From the NCBI GenBank assembly GCA_002785985.1, contig NHNU01000007.1, positions 434,001-498,000 of the forward strand: a stretch of 64,000 bases of DNA, read 5' to 3'. Positions 31,100 to 43,700 of this stretch are shown here, piece after piece. Under the pieces are notes generated by a model. It was not told where the DNA came from and did not search any database. It saw only the letters and a list, made by a program, of their open reading frames with translations. Position 1 is the first letter of the stretch. Each line of letters starts with the position of its first letter. Made by a program: the position numbers and the translations under genes. Source of the DNA: Microcyclosporella mali (taxonomy: Eukaryota > Ascomycota > Dothideomycetes > Mycosphaerellales > Mycosphaerellaceae).

Positions 31100-33145
31100 T
31101 CACCAGTCGGCAAGTAGAGGTACCTGACCTCCAGCCGATGGTCTGCTGGCGATGCTATCACTTTCGTTGCCCTGTGCTTCACGGCCGACGAGAATCCAAT
31201 CCTTGAGAATGGCTGATCCTTCCAGGATCCATTCCGCCTCTTCCTTGCTGCACCTGTTGCTTGCGTCGAGACTGTAACATTCATGAGGTCTCTGCGGTAG
31301 GACATCGTTCTTCATCCACCAAGTATCGCTAGTTCCATGGGTGGAGAACTGATTCTCATGTGTGGCAGCATATTCGTTGAGGTCGACATTACCAGTTGCA
31401 ATATCGCGATGTGTCAAAGCCCTCATGAAGATCCGGTATGCAGCCTCTGGTTGGTATGAAGGTACCATGTGTCCAGCTTGGTAGACTCGGGTGAAGCTCA
31501 AGTTTCCATACTGACGCGTCAATCCTCCGGACTGGACGAATGGGTCTGACAGAACCAGAGGAGTATAGCCTGCACGACTGAACTCGGCTTGATGAGACCA
31601 AGGGATCCTGAGGGACGAACGCTCTCCCCCAATCCAGTTGCAAGCCACGTCCCTGTCGCCGTGGAAGAGAGCGACATTGACGCCATGCCCGAGTATATAA
31701 GCGAATTGGTCCAGCTGGCCGCCCTTGATTATGTCGCCAGTCTTGCTAAAAGCTTCCACGACTGCAGGACTGACCCAAGAGTGATTCACTGGCACGCCCA
31801 TTGCCCGTTGAACCTCTTCCTGATTCAGCCATCCAAACATATAAGGAGGAGGGAAAGGGTCTTGGAGCTCATGTGTAATGTCGAATCTTGCACCTTTAGC
31901 TGCACGTACAAACACTGCGTCGCTGATGTTGTCTCCGCGTATCTCGGCCTCGATGCATGCAGCGTTGGTCTTGTTACGGTCCCCGTGGTCATGAGGGTCC
32001 GTAATACGTGCAAGCTCCCGGCATTTCTCCATGGCATCTAGCACACCACCAGCTCGGTGGAACTCGTGCATACTGTGCTCATATTGCGCTTCTGAGATGG
32101 CCTTGATGCCGTAAGTATTGTTGAAAGCGAACTCTACCTCGCTTTCCATCATATCCGGCGCATCCATGCATCCATTGATGATTCCCAGTGTCGAAAGATG
32201 CAAGTAGTGCGCGCCAGGGCCAGAGATGGTGCCATTGGCAATTAGCTCGTTTTGTCGAATAAAGAAGTCCATAAAGCCAGGTCCGTAGTGGCCACCATAC
32301 GATTCTGTGAAGAGACTGATGCGCTCGTCTTGAGGCTTATATTGAGGGAACTCCTCAAACCAGGTCTGCGCGAAATGCCAAAGAGCTACAGCTGCGTGCT
32401 GTGTGCTGTTCGCAGTATTGAGTGGCTTTTGAGATCCCATGGTGCCAACCAAAAATGTACCGTTTTGCTCAGGAACACCGGCTGTGAAGTCTGCGGGTGT
32501 TATGGCATCGCTATCTCCATCAGGCGTGTAGGCAAGATTATAAGTCACATTGGTTAACACATCGTAGGAGTAGCCGACTTGGTTGGGCTGATCGATGTAC
32601 AGCATATTCACTTCATTTGACCAGCTCCAGGGATTTAGGTAAGTAGTCTTGGAGTCATTGCCTGTATATCGTGGTCAGCTGTCTCTCTGACAACTGGGAG
32701 TAGGTGGAAATGATGCTACGTACTCACGAAACATGGTCCGTTTTCACTAAGCGCGCCGATCAGACTGCTTCCTCCTGGCCCACCATTGAGCCATATTGCG
32801 AGGGGCGCGTTGGCTGGATCTTTACGAGACTCGAAGAACCAATAAAATGTGTTGATGGAGTAGGCATTGTGCTCGTGAGTCTCGTTCAGGGCCTGAGGTG
32901 GGAGATGTACATAGCCTGCCAGAATATTAGTACCATGACTCAGGAATGAATGAGCGGGGTTCTGATATACCAGCATATGATTTGACTCCAGGAGTCGTTT
33001 CACACAGGCCAGGCTCCTTGTACGAAATCTCGACTCCCGGATGCAGCTTCGACTTCAGGATCGTCACTCCTTCCGGTGCCGGCGGGAACTGGGCGACTGC
33101 AACGCCCAAGAATGTAGCAGAAGCGAGTACTCGCCGGACCGACAT
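31100..33145 (-). CDS. secreted serine carboxypeptidase, family S10
   Basis: Removes C-terminal amino acids from peptides at acidic pH, probably secreted. 642 aa from exons 33145-32971, 32915-32724, 32661-31100. The second donor is GTACGT after Val-Ser, which gives the conserved NGPCFV...NPWSW context. The signal peptide is MSVRRVLASATFLGVAVAQ. The oxyanion-hole block IWLNGGPGGSSLIG is in exon 2. The catalytic triad is Ser in LFTESYGGHYG (about residue 243), Asp in HGDRDVACNWIGG (about 460) and His in VYQAGHMVPSYQPE (about 520). Many N-glycosylation sequons. There is no transmembrane tail; the C-terminus after about 600 is short and charged, so a vacuolar or extracellular soluble enzyme is expected. 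Confidence 0.94.
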
Positions 33146-33408
33146 GTTTGAGTATGAGTATTGTCAGAACATTGATGAGGTTGAGATTGAGCACGAAGAT
33201 ATGAGAAAGGATGCCTGGCGTTCGGAGTTAAGGGTGTGGATCTGCCCCTAAGCAGAAGGAGCTGTCAACGCCGAACTCCGACTGCTGCGAGAGCCGATCT
33301 TCCGCCGCCCAGAGCATCACGAAAGCTTTCGAGCAACCTCCGCCCGCGTGTGAGCCGAGCCAATATCGCCCCATGTACGCAAGCAACCGCTTTCTATGAA
33401 GCCTCAAC

Positions 33409-34880
33409 TCACGTCGCCCTGACATAGCACTGCAGCTCCTGGGGCTCTTGCCTTGGATTCTTTGGATACTCCTTCTCGAACGAAAACCCCCCAAAATCTA
33501 TCCTGTCCAGCAACTTCGGTCCTCGGACATTACTTCTCACGGGACTGCTCGCCAAAATCAACTCGACTGGGGAGAATGGCGACGAACGGTGCGACGCTGG
33601 TATAGGCCCGTTGGAAGGCCTTCTGCAGACGCAGTTCAATGGCAGAATAAAGACCTCCATCTTTCTGGAATCTTGCAGCTTGATGTAGCTCTTCTGGGCC
33701 ATTCCGCGAAGATCCACGCCGGCATTTGTTATTGAGAATGGCCAGATGTCCGAATCCTGGCTCTGCTCTACGTCTGCTGAGTATTTGAAGTCTTCCGGTC
33801 GACCTGCGAGAATACCACTTGCGAGTAGACGTGGATTTGTAGAGTCTGGTGGCGCCGATATCCACGCAAATATGGATTGATCTGTTGACCTCTTCATAAT
33901 CTCCTCCTGCAGCCGTCGGAATGCCAACTCTCCTTCGCCATACCTGTTATCAGTCAGCATATTAGCCAACGGCCATCGTCATTCAGGATTTCTTACAAAA
34001 GCTGCATATTCACGCCGAACAGCCCCATGAGGCAATAAGCTTCATCCTCGATTCTCGTCGTCTGTCGCCGCGCCGCCCAGCTCATCCTCCTGGCAATACT
34101 CGCATTCTTGACATGACTCGGCCGTACAAGATATGCTTCCTCTATTCCTGTGATTTCTGATATCAAGACATTGATATTTGGCCCTAATCTCCCATAACCA
34201 CTCTTTTCGCAATCGCAGTGGCTGCCACATTTGTGACCCAAGACTTGCCAGTGTCGGTCGAAGAACACGACTTTCCTCGGCGCCAGGAGTTCCTGTAGAG
34301 TCCAGCCTCGGTGGAACCAACTCGACCGTCGTATATGCCCATATGCTAGCTTATCCGCCATCTCCGGACTGTTTCTCGCATACTGCGCATACTCTGCCGT
34401 CCGAAACCAGACGTCGTGGAGGTGCACGTAGCAAGTGTGGGCCTTGCGATAGTAGTCATACATGGAATTGTAGGCTTCCGTCAGTTCCGCACTCTAGCAA
34501 GTATTAGTAAGTGGTCTTTTCAACCAATTCTCCTCCTGCGCACCATAGCAGACCCCACAAAACCATTCACGCAGTCTCGCCTATGATTGAAGCATTCCAA
34601 GCGAAACTTGAAGACCTACCTGTCGCCGATCTATACAGACAGTATCGACCCACACATAACACTGTGCCCCGCCACCCCCTTGATCAAGTCGTTGTGATTG
34701 AAGCGCTACCGTTCTGAATCCCATCACCTTCGCACATCCTTCCGAGTCTCTCCTTCCCTTCCGAAAGTCCTTATGGTTTGCCTCGGCAGGTCCATGGCGA
34801 TGCGACAGAATGTAGTATGGCGGCAGATTCTCGGTGCTGAAGTCCTCGAAATCCAGGCTCACGGCATTCAGCAGGCGCAT
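33409..34880 (-). CDS. HET-domain protein (heterokaryon incompatibility family)
   Basis: HET proteins trigger cell death on non-self fusion in some fungi; most family members have no known role. Exons 34880-34620, 34493-33997 and 33943-33409 give 430 aa. The start MRLLNAVSLDFEDF and YVWVDTVCIDRR, SAELTEAYNSMYDYYRKA and SSWFHRGWTLQELLAPR are the canonical HET blocks. EDEAYCLMGLFGVNMQLLYGEG follows and spans the second intron. The usual first-block ending ILSHTWG reads ILSHRHG, and the stretch after it is altered, so this region may be drifting. The C-terminal part (about 255-430) has no recognised domain. The gene is intact by frame and splice signals (GTAGGT/TAG and GTAAGA/ACAG). Confidence 0.85.
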
Positions 34881-35713
34881 CTCTGAGACATGAGGGAGGA
34901 AGCCAGGTGGCAGTATGACTGGACTCTGGAGTAATGGAGTGTGATCAGCTGGATTTAGGCGTGATCAGCATATGCAGCTTATATAGCTCGGCAACGAGTG
35001 CATGGGGGCTAGACCGCGTCCAAAACCGGAAGCTCTAACGCACAGCTCTCGTCAGCTCATGGTGTAGGAGGATATTTATTCAGAGGAGCGAGATGGGGCC
35101 AACTTGCTGAGTTTCCAACTGCGTCAGAGGCATGTGTTGGCGTTTGGCTCTTCGCCGAATATGAATGGCTCGGTGCTCACGTTAGCGCTCACACGCGGAC
35201 ATTTGTTCGTACCTTATTCGGACGTCAGGCCATTGATAGACTTGGAAGGATTACTCGCTTAGCAGCTGCTCAGACAGGATTCTTTTGTATGCGTTCGGTT
35301 GTTGAATTTGGTCTGAAGGATCTCGTGATATGCTTTCTACTCTGCTGCAGTACAAGTTCCATCTCCTTCTCATTCGTACATCATGTCCCGATCGGACAAT
35401 ATGCTACACCAGTATCGTTTCACGTGCCTGGTTGCGTGGCAGCTTGGTCTATAGCAGGCGCAGAAATGGTGGATTTCATAGTCTCACACCGAACTTTAAC
35501 GACAACGGCGGCAATCGGTGGTTCATCACAGTCGACCGTCAGGTCTGTTGTCAGCGCCATTGGTCGACGGTCTGCCTTCTGTTGTTCCTGCTCAAGCTGT
35601 CTTCCATCCTCAACCGCAGCCTCATGTAGTCTCCGCTTCTCTTCGATCCTTGTTGAGCTCCATACCCTGACATCAAAACGCCTCCGCTTTCCTTCGACAA
35701 TCCTCCCCCTCTC
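34881..35713. other. intergenic, no gene seen
   Basis: 5' flank of the HET gene and 3' flank of the Arg-rich orphan. A 184-codon plus-strand frame (35289-35843) is mostly antisense to the orphan's end and shows only Ser-rich bias. Confidence 0.45.
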
Positions 35714-36259
35714 TCATCCTCCTCGCCTTCTCGCCGCACGAGCCGCTCTATCCCGATCCTCTTCAAATAATTGCCGAGCAGCGATCAAGTCGTACCTGGA
35801 TTGTCTAACCATATCGAATCTCTCCCGCACATCCCTTTGGTAGTGTTCTAAGTACTCCACCGTATCCCAATAATCGTCTCTACCGCGCCAATTCCTCCGT
35901 CGCCCGCGTCGCGCATTGGTCTGCGTTCGCAGTTGCCAAACTGCATGCGTAGCATGCCACAATTCAAGTGCAGCGCCGCGAAGTCGGAGCAATGCTTCTG
36001 TGTAGTCACGAAAAGCGGCGTAATTACCGACGTTAGGATACAGATGTGGTATGGCGAGTTGAGCTCGCATATGATCTCTTCTCGCCAGCGTCCATCGGTG
36101 GAGGCGGCGGGCGTGCTCTTGCCTCTCGGGTCCCTGGAGAGCGTTCCACCTGGTGGCGATGGCTGCATTGGGCCGGTTCCCTCGTGGTCGATGTGTCCAT
36201 GCAGCTGTCACGAGAAATCGCCACGCAGCGAGATCTTGTTCTTCATGAGGGTCTTCCAT
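35714..36259 (-). CDS. orphan Arg/Trp-rich protein, possible HMG-box-like
   Basis: Single-exon 181-aa frame with no stop codons and an unusual composition: many Arg, Ala and Trp. I do not recognise the family. The segment NAAIATRWNALQGPERQEHA followed by RRLHRW (about residues 31-56) recalls helix 2-3 of an HMG box (IxxRWxxLxxxER...), and the protein is strongly basic, compatible with nucleic-acid binding, but the first HMG helix is not convincing. The middle (80-110) forms a possible amphipathic helix with ALLRLRGAALELWHATHAVW. A chance frame in GC-rich DNA is the main alternative; the codon pattern and dense helix-forming residues favour a real protein. Confidence 0.4.
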   Translation of the reverse strand: MEDPHEEQDLAAWRFLVTAAWTHRPRGNRPNAAIATRWNALQGPERQEHARRLHRWTLARRDHMRAQLAIPHLYPNVGNYAAFRDYTEALLRLRGAALELWHATHAVWQLRTQTNARRGRRRNWRGRDDYWDTVEYLEHYQRDVRERFDMVRQSRYDLIAARQLFEEDRDRAARAARRRGG

Positions 36260-36599
36260 GGTAATAGTCTGATGTGAGCAGGATCAAGTTCATCCACGAA
36301 TACAGGAGCAAGCTCAAAGACTAATGTTCAAGAGTCCTGAACTGCCTTTGTTCTGTCCATGAATCCGGATTTGGTAGTTTGGCGATCTGCTAATCTTAAG
36401 ACAATGCCGCTCAACCCAGAGGATCGCAGACAATGCCGGATCAGACATCCGTACGCCTTCCGTGCAAGTAGCGTTGTCATGTCCGGTGATGCTCCTCAAA
36501 TGACCTGATTCGGACTCACAGCAGCAACCATGAAAGAATGCCCCAGGGCTGTCGAACAGAAAATATCCTCACTTTATTCAGTAGACAAACGGGCACTTC
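36260..36599. other. intergenic, no gene seen
   Basis: 5' flank of the orphan gene and 3' flank of the Uso1 gene. No supported feature. Confidence 0.45.
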
Positions 36600-39500
36600 T
36601 CAGTCTACATCGTCCTCGCCATCCTCTTCATCTTCATCGTCCTCCTCATCTTCCTCCTCGTCATCGTCATCCTCGGACACCTCTCCACCAAGCTCCTTCA
36701 CCTTTGCCTTATACCCGTCTCGTTTGCCCTCAATATCGCCCAGAACAAGTAGCATACTATCAAGTTCCTCTCTGACGCTCTTTTCGCTCTCCTTGGCTTC
36801 TTTGAGCTCCTTCTCAGCCTTCTCGTTGGCCTCCTTAAGCTCTTCCCGGACCTTCTCGAGCTCTTTTTCACTTTTCTCGAGTTTCTGCTTATCAGCAGAA
36901 TTATTGTTGTTGTTGCCCTTGCCTCCTTTACCACCAGAGCTCTTCTCTGCGGTCTTGGCTTTCTCCTCAGCAGCCTTTTTCGCATCTTCAGCAGCCTTCA
37001 CCTTCTTCTCCGCAGCAGCCTTTGCCTCGTCGGCTGCCTTGACTTTCTTGTCTAGAACAGTCTTGCTTTCTTCCACTACTTTGAGCTTCTTTTCGAGATC
37101 AGCGCTGGCCTTCTTGACAGCTTCGAGTTCCTTTCTAGCATCCTGTGGTCCCTTGCTAGCAACCTCAAGTTCCTTCTTGGCAGTCCCAAGCTCCTTCTTG
37201 GCAGTCTCAAGCTCCTTCTTGGCAGTCTCAAGCTCCTTCTTGAGAGCCTCAACTTCTCGCTTGGACGCCTCAAGCTCCTTCTCGAGATCCGCGAAGCCAC
37301 TTCTTTCAGTCTTGAGCTCTTCATCGCGACCTTTGAGTTCCTCCTGCAATTCTGCAAGCTGCACCTTAAGTCGATCAAGTTCTTCCTCTCTGGAACTGAG
37401 GGCTGTCTTGGTGGCCTCAAGCTTCGACTCTGCAGACATCGCTCGCTGAGTAGCAGTCTCCAGACTCTTCTCCGCAGTAGATCGTTGTTGCTGCAGTGCT
37501 TCGACTTGCTTGGAGAGATTTCGCTCTCGAACAATGATGTCGTTAAGTTTCGTAGTCACATTCCCCAGTTGTTGTTTGGCATTCGTGTGTCCGCTTGCCT
37601 CACTCCGATGTAGGTTTCCCACCTCGGCGACTTTGCGTTCAAGCTCTTGGACTTTCTTAGCAGCCGTGGCCTCGCGCTCACGAAGTAGATCTTGGCCTTT
37701 GCGCTCAGCATCTCGCTTCGCATCGGTCAAGGCATGCTGGTGCCGCGTCTCGATTGTCGCCTTCTGTTGCTCGTGTTGCTTCTGAAGCTTTTGTGTCTCG
37801 CTATCATGTCCTTCTTGCATGGCTTGGTTGATCTTGCGCAACCGCTCGATTTCGGAAGTGGCTGTTTGTAATTCTTTGCTGACTGCCATGCGACCTTGTT
37901 CGCCTTTCTGCATGGCTTCGACGTTATCTTGCTGCGCTTGAGCAAGCGCTTCTTTCGCAGATTGTATCTGTTGCCTCAAGTCATCCAGCACATCACGATC
38001 TACCCCAGCCTCGGCAGCTGAAGGTGGTAGAACTTCGACACCAGGATCCTTGTCGATAGCTTTTCTCAGACGTGAGTACTCCACAGCGAAGAGATCGACG
38101 TAGACCCTGCTTAGGAATGCGTCAGGACTGTCGTCGGACTCGGAATTCAGGTCAAAGTCTCGTATCGCAGGCTGCCGTCGCAGTGCAAGAAGTGCATCGA
38201 GATATTTCGTGCGACCCAGCTTCTGCTGTATTAAAGGTGCCAGTGTTCGCCGCGGTATGGGCGAGTCCTTTGTGCTGAACTCATAGACCGTGCCAAGAAG
38301 CACGGCTGAGATGCCCGTCACTGTAGGATCGGCGGGATTCCTCACCAAGTTGACCAATGCTTGTAACAAACTTGATCCGTCAGATAGTAGATCGTCAACA
38401 CCCGGTGCAAAGTCCCATAGTAAGGTCGTAAGTAGACTTGTGTATGCCGCCACGAAGGAGACGTCGATCGGTGTCTGTAGAGCTGCTTGTAATTGCGCAC
38501 CGAAGGTCTGGATAGATGTAATTACATCCTCACCTTCACTTTCGTTGCCTTCTTTCACTGCGGTCAGAGTCGATTTGCCCTCGATGTTGTCAGTGACCAG
38601 ATCCTGGACGATCCATGATGCGTAGACAACGCTAGTAATGTCATTTTTGGGGGGGTGGAGCAATGTTACAAGGACGTTCGCTGCAACCTCATTTTCGGCA
38701 TGGCCAGCAACTGCTCGCTGCAGAAAATGTGACTTGATTCTATCGTGGCCAGTCAAGTAGGCCTGCACTAGTCCACACGATGATGCTCGCAAGAACGACT
38801 CCGATTGAGGCTGATTTAGAGCCAGATCGAGCAAAGCCTCTATTATATAGCTGCGTCGAGTTTCTGCACTCGTTCGGGCGCTCGGCCGATCGCTCAAGGC
38901 TGACTTAGGCCTTGTTCCATTGGTTTGAGTGCTGTTTTGTTGCTGTGCCATGTTGTATGTGGCATCCGCAGGTGTGATGACTGTCAACGCGGCGAATTGT
39001 TCCTGGAGGGGCGGATTCGACTCAATGAGTGCTGCAGCAGCCTTCAGGGCGGACGTGCGGATCATTGCTGGCAACGACTTTGCAAAGCTCAGATCAATCA
39101 AGATCTGAGCAGCGCCAGCTCGGAAGAATGAAGCCTGGTTTTGGGGCGTACTTGCTTCACCTGATACCAGGAAAAGCCGCAAGAGCTGTAACAAGCCCCA
39201 GGCAGCCTTCTCCCTGCTCTGACTGAGAAAAGCCGCTTCTGAATCTTCTGGGGGGAAGGCTTGCGCGAGCAGCTGTAAAAGCTGAGCTACACATCCAGAC
39301 TCGCGGAACATGGCTTGGTTGCTGGCAGAACCTTTAATTAGATTGGCCATCAAACTCAAGCAGTCTTGGGCGGTTATGCCAGCCTCGGCAATTCCACCCT
39401 CCATGTGTATAAGAGCGAAGATCTTGCCAAAGACATCTTCGAATGCCACAATCTTGCGCAGCTCCTCGTTGGCACCGCTGGTCAGGTCAACCAGAAGCAA

Positions 39501-40149
39501 CAACCCGGCGTTCCTGACTGCGTCTCTGGCATCGTCCAATGCGCCAACCAATCTCGATGTGCCCAGCGGTGCCGATAGGATGCACTCTTGTAGTCGGTCG
39601 GGTCGCGAGACACATATTGCAGAGAGAAGCTGCACAGTGTATAGGCGGGAGTAGTAGTCAGCGAAGGGACTTGTGGGATCGAGGAGGGATAGTAGGAGAG
39701 TTATATTGTCTTGGCGCTGGCATTAGCTTAGCTCTTGCCTCAATCATTCTGTACTTGGATGGAGTATATAGACATACCATGGAGAACTCATCAGCCAAGA
39801 AGAAGGCGATCTCGTCTCCAGCTTCGGGCGAGTTGCTGTCTGGATTGAACAACATGAGCAGCGTTTCCATGATCAAACGGATCGTGTCAACGTCGCCTCC
39901 CTCTCGACTCTGCCGCGAGTCGCCATCCTGACTCTTGTGCGACGCCACCTCGCCAAGTCCATCTCGTTTCAAGGTTGAGATCAGTTCTCGAAGGGAACCA
40001 CTTGCTACTGAGGCTGGATATTGCTTCGCGAAGCTTCGCAGTCCGAGTATAGCAGCTCGCCGATCTTCCAGAAGTGTCGCAGATTCTAGGCGACCGCATA
40101 GCGTATCGATGGTGGCTGTGGCCGTCTGCAGCGGAGGTGTTTTGAGCAT
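36600..40149 (-). CDS. uso1: Uso1/p115 vesicle-tethering protein
   Basis: Tethers COPII vesicles to the cis-Golgi and acts with Rab1/Ypt1 and SNAREs. Exon 1 is 40149-39778 and exon 2 is 39716-36600; 1162 aa. The 61-nt intron (GTATGT, CCAG) joins DEFSM to RQDNITLLLSLL. The armadillo-like head (about 1-640) includes the motifs LLLSLLDPTSPFADYYSRLY and AQDCLSLMANLIKGSASNQ, which match the Uso1/p115 head domain. Residues about 650-1120 are a long coiled coil rich in Lys/Glu/Ala heptads, including direct repeats of the LETAKKE type. The tail is a run of Asp/Glu (about 25 residues), as in p115, where the acidic tail binds GM130/giantin. Divergent from Rat1. Confidence 0.95.
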
Positions 40150-40726
40150 GGTGAATGGCTGTTGTGATATGTTGCTGCCCTGAGGCAGAGTGTCGTCGCT
40201 ATCTCATTTCAAGAGGATTTCCAGCTTGCTTCGTCACGCGTGATGATGATGATGATGATGTTTGTACACGTGTTCGGATCGTGAACGTGCTTTCCAGTGT
40301 ATGTGAGGTGGCAGGGTTGTTCTCGGTGGGCAGGATTGGATTATTGCTACAGTGCAGGTCCATGTTCTTTTGAGGCTCTCAGGGCGGCGCTATTCCGCTT
40401 TGGATGTGTTCGCGAAATGGGGACTCCTCCGCAAGTATGTTCATATCCTTCTCTCCGTCCTCCCTCTCGCCTGTCTCCCACCCTCCACACCGCCGGTAGC
40501 ATCGCCAACCTTCCTGCCTGGCATCATACGCGAAGTCATACTCGCGCTCGCATCTTCGGGCGTCATCAAGCGGCCGATCAGGAAAAGCGCATTCCGTCGC
40601 GCATCAGCCTTAATAGCTGCTCATCCGCACCACACGACATTCACCTTTCCCTTCCTCATCACCACAGTCGCTCCGGGAGCGCATCAACATAGACGCCTGT
40701 AGAATCATCACCATCACCTGCCCAGC
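40150..40726. promoter_or_regulatory. divergent promoter of uso1 and rat1
   Basis: 577 bp between the two start codons, both housekeeping genes. It holds a TGA microsatellite close to the uso1 side. No binding site recognised. Confidence 0.45.
40240..40261. repeat. (TGA)n microsatellite
   Basis: About seven uninterrupted TGA units, about 90 bp upstream of the uso1 start codon, in a non-coding region. Confidence 0.85.
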
Positions 40727-43700
40727 ATGGGTGTTCCAGCTCTTTTCCGCTGGCTCAGCAAGAAGTACCCAAAGATCATATCGCCCGTGGTTGAGGAGCA
40801 GCCTCAAGTCGTCGAGAATGGCGATGGCTCAACCACCACGATCCCCATCGACGCTCGCGGACCAAATCCGAACGAGGAAGAGTTTGACAATTTATACTTG
40901 GACATGAACGGTATTGTCCATCCATGTTCCCATCCAGAAGACAGGCCGCCACCTGAGACCGAAGAAGAGATGATGATTGCCGTCTTCGAGTACACCGAGC
41001 GCGTAGTGAATATGGTCCGTCCACGTAAGCTGCTGATGATTGCTGTCGATGGTGTCGCTCCTCGTGCCAAAATGAATCAGCAGCGCAGTCGTCGCTTCCG
41101 CAGTGCCCAAGAAGCTGCCGAAAAGGATGCTGAAGCTGCTGCCTTTCACGCTCGCATGGTCGCCAATGGTGAGCGCACTGTTGATGGTGAAGACTCGAAG
41201 CCCAAAAAAACGTGGGACTCGAACTCCATTACTCCTGGCACCCCTTTCATGGACCTGCTCGCTGCCAGTCTGCGCTACTGGGTCAGCTACAAGTTGACCA
41301 CAGACCCGGCTTGGGAAAAGATGAAGATCATTATCTCCGATGCCACTGTGCCCGGTGAAGGTGAGCATAAGATCATGAACTTTGTCAGGTCCCAGCGCAG
41401 TTCGCCAGACCATGACCCAAATACAAGGTAAGTCTGTCCAATTCTGTCTCTTTGCCGCTTCATCTTTGGTTTCGCTATGTGGGGAGATCTTACATCGTGC
41501 ATTTACACCAGGCCTTTGCTGACATACTCAGACACGTCATCTACGGTCTCGATGCCGATCTGATCATGTTAGGCCTTGCCACCCACGAGCCTCATTTCCG
41601 CGTTCTGCGCGAGGATGTATTCGCCAACGACACAAAGCCAGGACATTGTAGGAAGTGCAATCAGCCAGGTCACATTGCTGCTAATTGCCAAGGACTTGTG
41701 AAACCTAAAGAAGAGGACAAGGTAGAGAAGCCTCTGAAGCCATTCATCTGGCTGCATGTCGGAATTCTGCGGGAATACCTGGCCGTTGAGATGAATGTGC
41801 CAAACCAAGGTTTTAACTTTGATCTCGAGCGCGCACTCGACGATTGGGTCTTCATGTGTTTTTTCGTCGGCAACGATTTCTTGCCTCACCTGCCGTCATT
41901 GGATATTCGCGAAGACGGTATTGACACCTTGATCGCCATATGGCGCGACAACATACCTGTCATGGGTGGCTACGTCACTAAGGATGGGCATGTCGACCTT
42001 CCGCGAGCTCAATTGATTTTGGAAGGTCTCGCCAAGCAGGAAGACGCCATTTTCAAGCGACGCCGCCAGACAGAGGTCAGAAATGCGGAGAGACAGAAGC
42101 AGCGAGAAGATCGAGACCGGCGGCAGTCAAATAAGAGACCCCGCTTCTCTGGCAACGGCGAACCTACTGGGTTCGATGAGTCCGTCATCCGGAGAGGGGC
42201 GCGAGGAGGTATCATCAGAGGCGAAGCTGCACCTGATCCAAGTCAGCTGAAGTTGTTCGCGCCTGGCGCCGCTCAGACCAGCAGCGACCCGCGCTATTCG
42301 ATCAGCCATGAAGACGTAGTCGGTGGAAAAGCCGCCTTGGATAAAGCCAATGCTGAGAACAAATCTGCAGCTGCCGCTCTCAGGGAGAAATTAATGAATA
42401 GCAAGAAGAACAAGCCTGCCGATGGTCAAAAGGCCGAACTCGATGCGCTCTTCGCTGGAGGAAGTGCGAACGGTAGCGCTGAACCTGTGCTAGGCAAGCG
42501 TACACGAGACATGGTTGACGAGGCCACCGACGAGGCGAGCACAGATCCATCTACCCCAGGTCGAAATACACCAAACAAGGAAATTGCCAACCCGTGGGAT
42601 CAGGGCAATAAAGGCACCTCTGGCGCACTAGGTGGAAACTCTAAGGATTCTGAGGGCGACAAAATGCCAGAAGACACCGTGAAGCTGTGGGAAGACGGCT
42701 ATGAAGGTCGCTACTACGAGCAGAAGTTCCACGTCTCGCCAGCTGATGTCGAATTCCGACACAAGGTTGCACGGCATTATGTCGAAGGTCTAGCCTGGGT
42801 GCTGCTCTACTACTTCCAAGGTTGCCCTTCGTGGACGTGGTACTATCCATTCCACTACGCGCCATTCGCTGCAGACTTCAAAGACATGGACAAACAAGAA
42901 CTCAATTTCGAGAAAGGCAAGCCTTTCCATCCTTACGAGCAGCTGATGGGTGTCATGCCAGCAGCTTCGAATCACACTTTACCTGCCGTCTTCCATCCTC
43001 TTATGACGGAAGACGATAGCCCGATCAAAGAATTCTACCCGGTCGACTTCGAGGTCGACCTGAACGGCAAGAAGTTCGCCTGGCAGGGTGTTGCTTTGCT
43101 ACCATTTATCGACGAGAAGAAGCTCTTGGACGCCATGAATACCAAGTACCCACTTCTGACCGACGATGAGAAGCGGCGCAACGCCTTCGGCGAGGAGGCG
43201 CTCATATTCAGCACCAAGCACCCACTGTACAACGACGTGATCGCCAATTTCTACGGGAAGAAAGCAGATGCGGCCAAATTCAAGATCAATGCGAAAACAT
43301 CCGAGGGACTCTCGGGCAAGGTCACCAAAGACGAGCACTACAACCCCAACGGGGAGCTCACTTTCCCATTCGAGAGCGGCGACCAGGATAAGTTCACCTC
43401 GCTCGACGTAGACGAGAGTGTCAAGGTGTCGTATCACATGCCCGTCATTCACGGTGTACACAAGTCAATGCTGCTGCCTGGCCTTGTGTTCAACGATCCT
43501 GTCCTTGAGTACAACGACGTTGAGATGACGCGAAATCGAGCGCAGAAGAGTGGACGGAGCTACGGTGGTGTTCAACTATCGCAAAATGGCGATCGCTCTG
43601 ATGGACGACGAATGAACTTCTCTGCTCGCGACCAGGACGTGGATAGCTATCGGCCAGGTGACCGCAGTGGAGGAGGTCGCGGCAACGGCTACGGTAACAA

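Noticed and set aside
36538..37449. 303-codon Ser/Phe-rich plus-strand frame
   Set aside because: It is the exact antisense of the Uso1 coiled coil and acidic tail; Glu/Lys codons read backwards give Ser/Phe/Leu runs.
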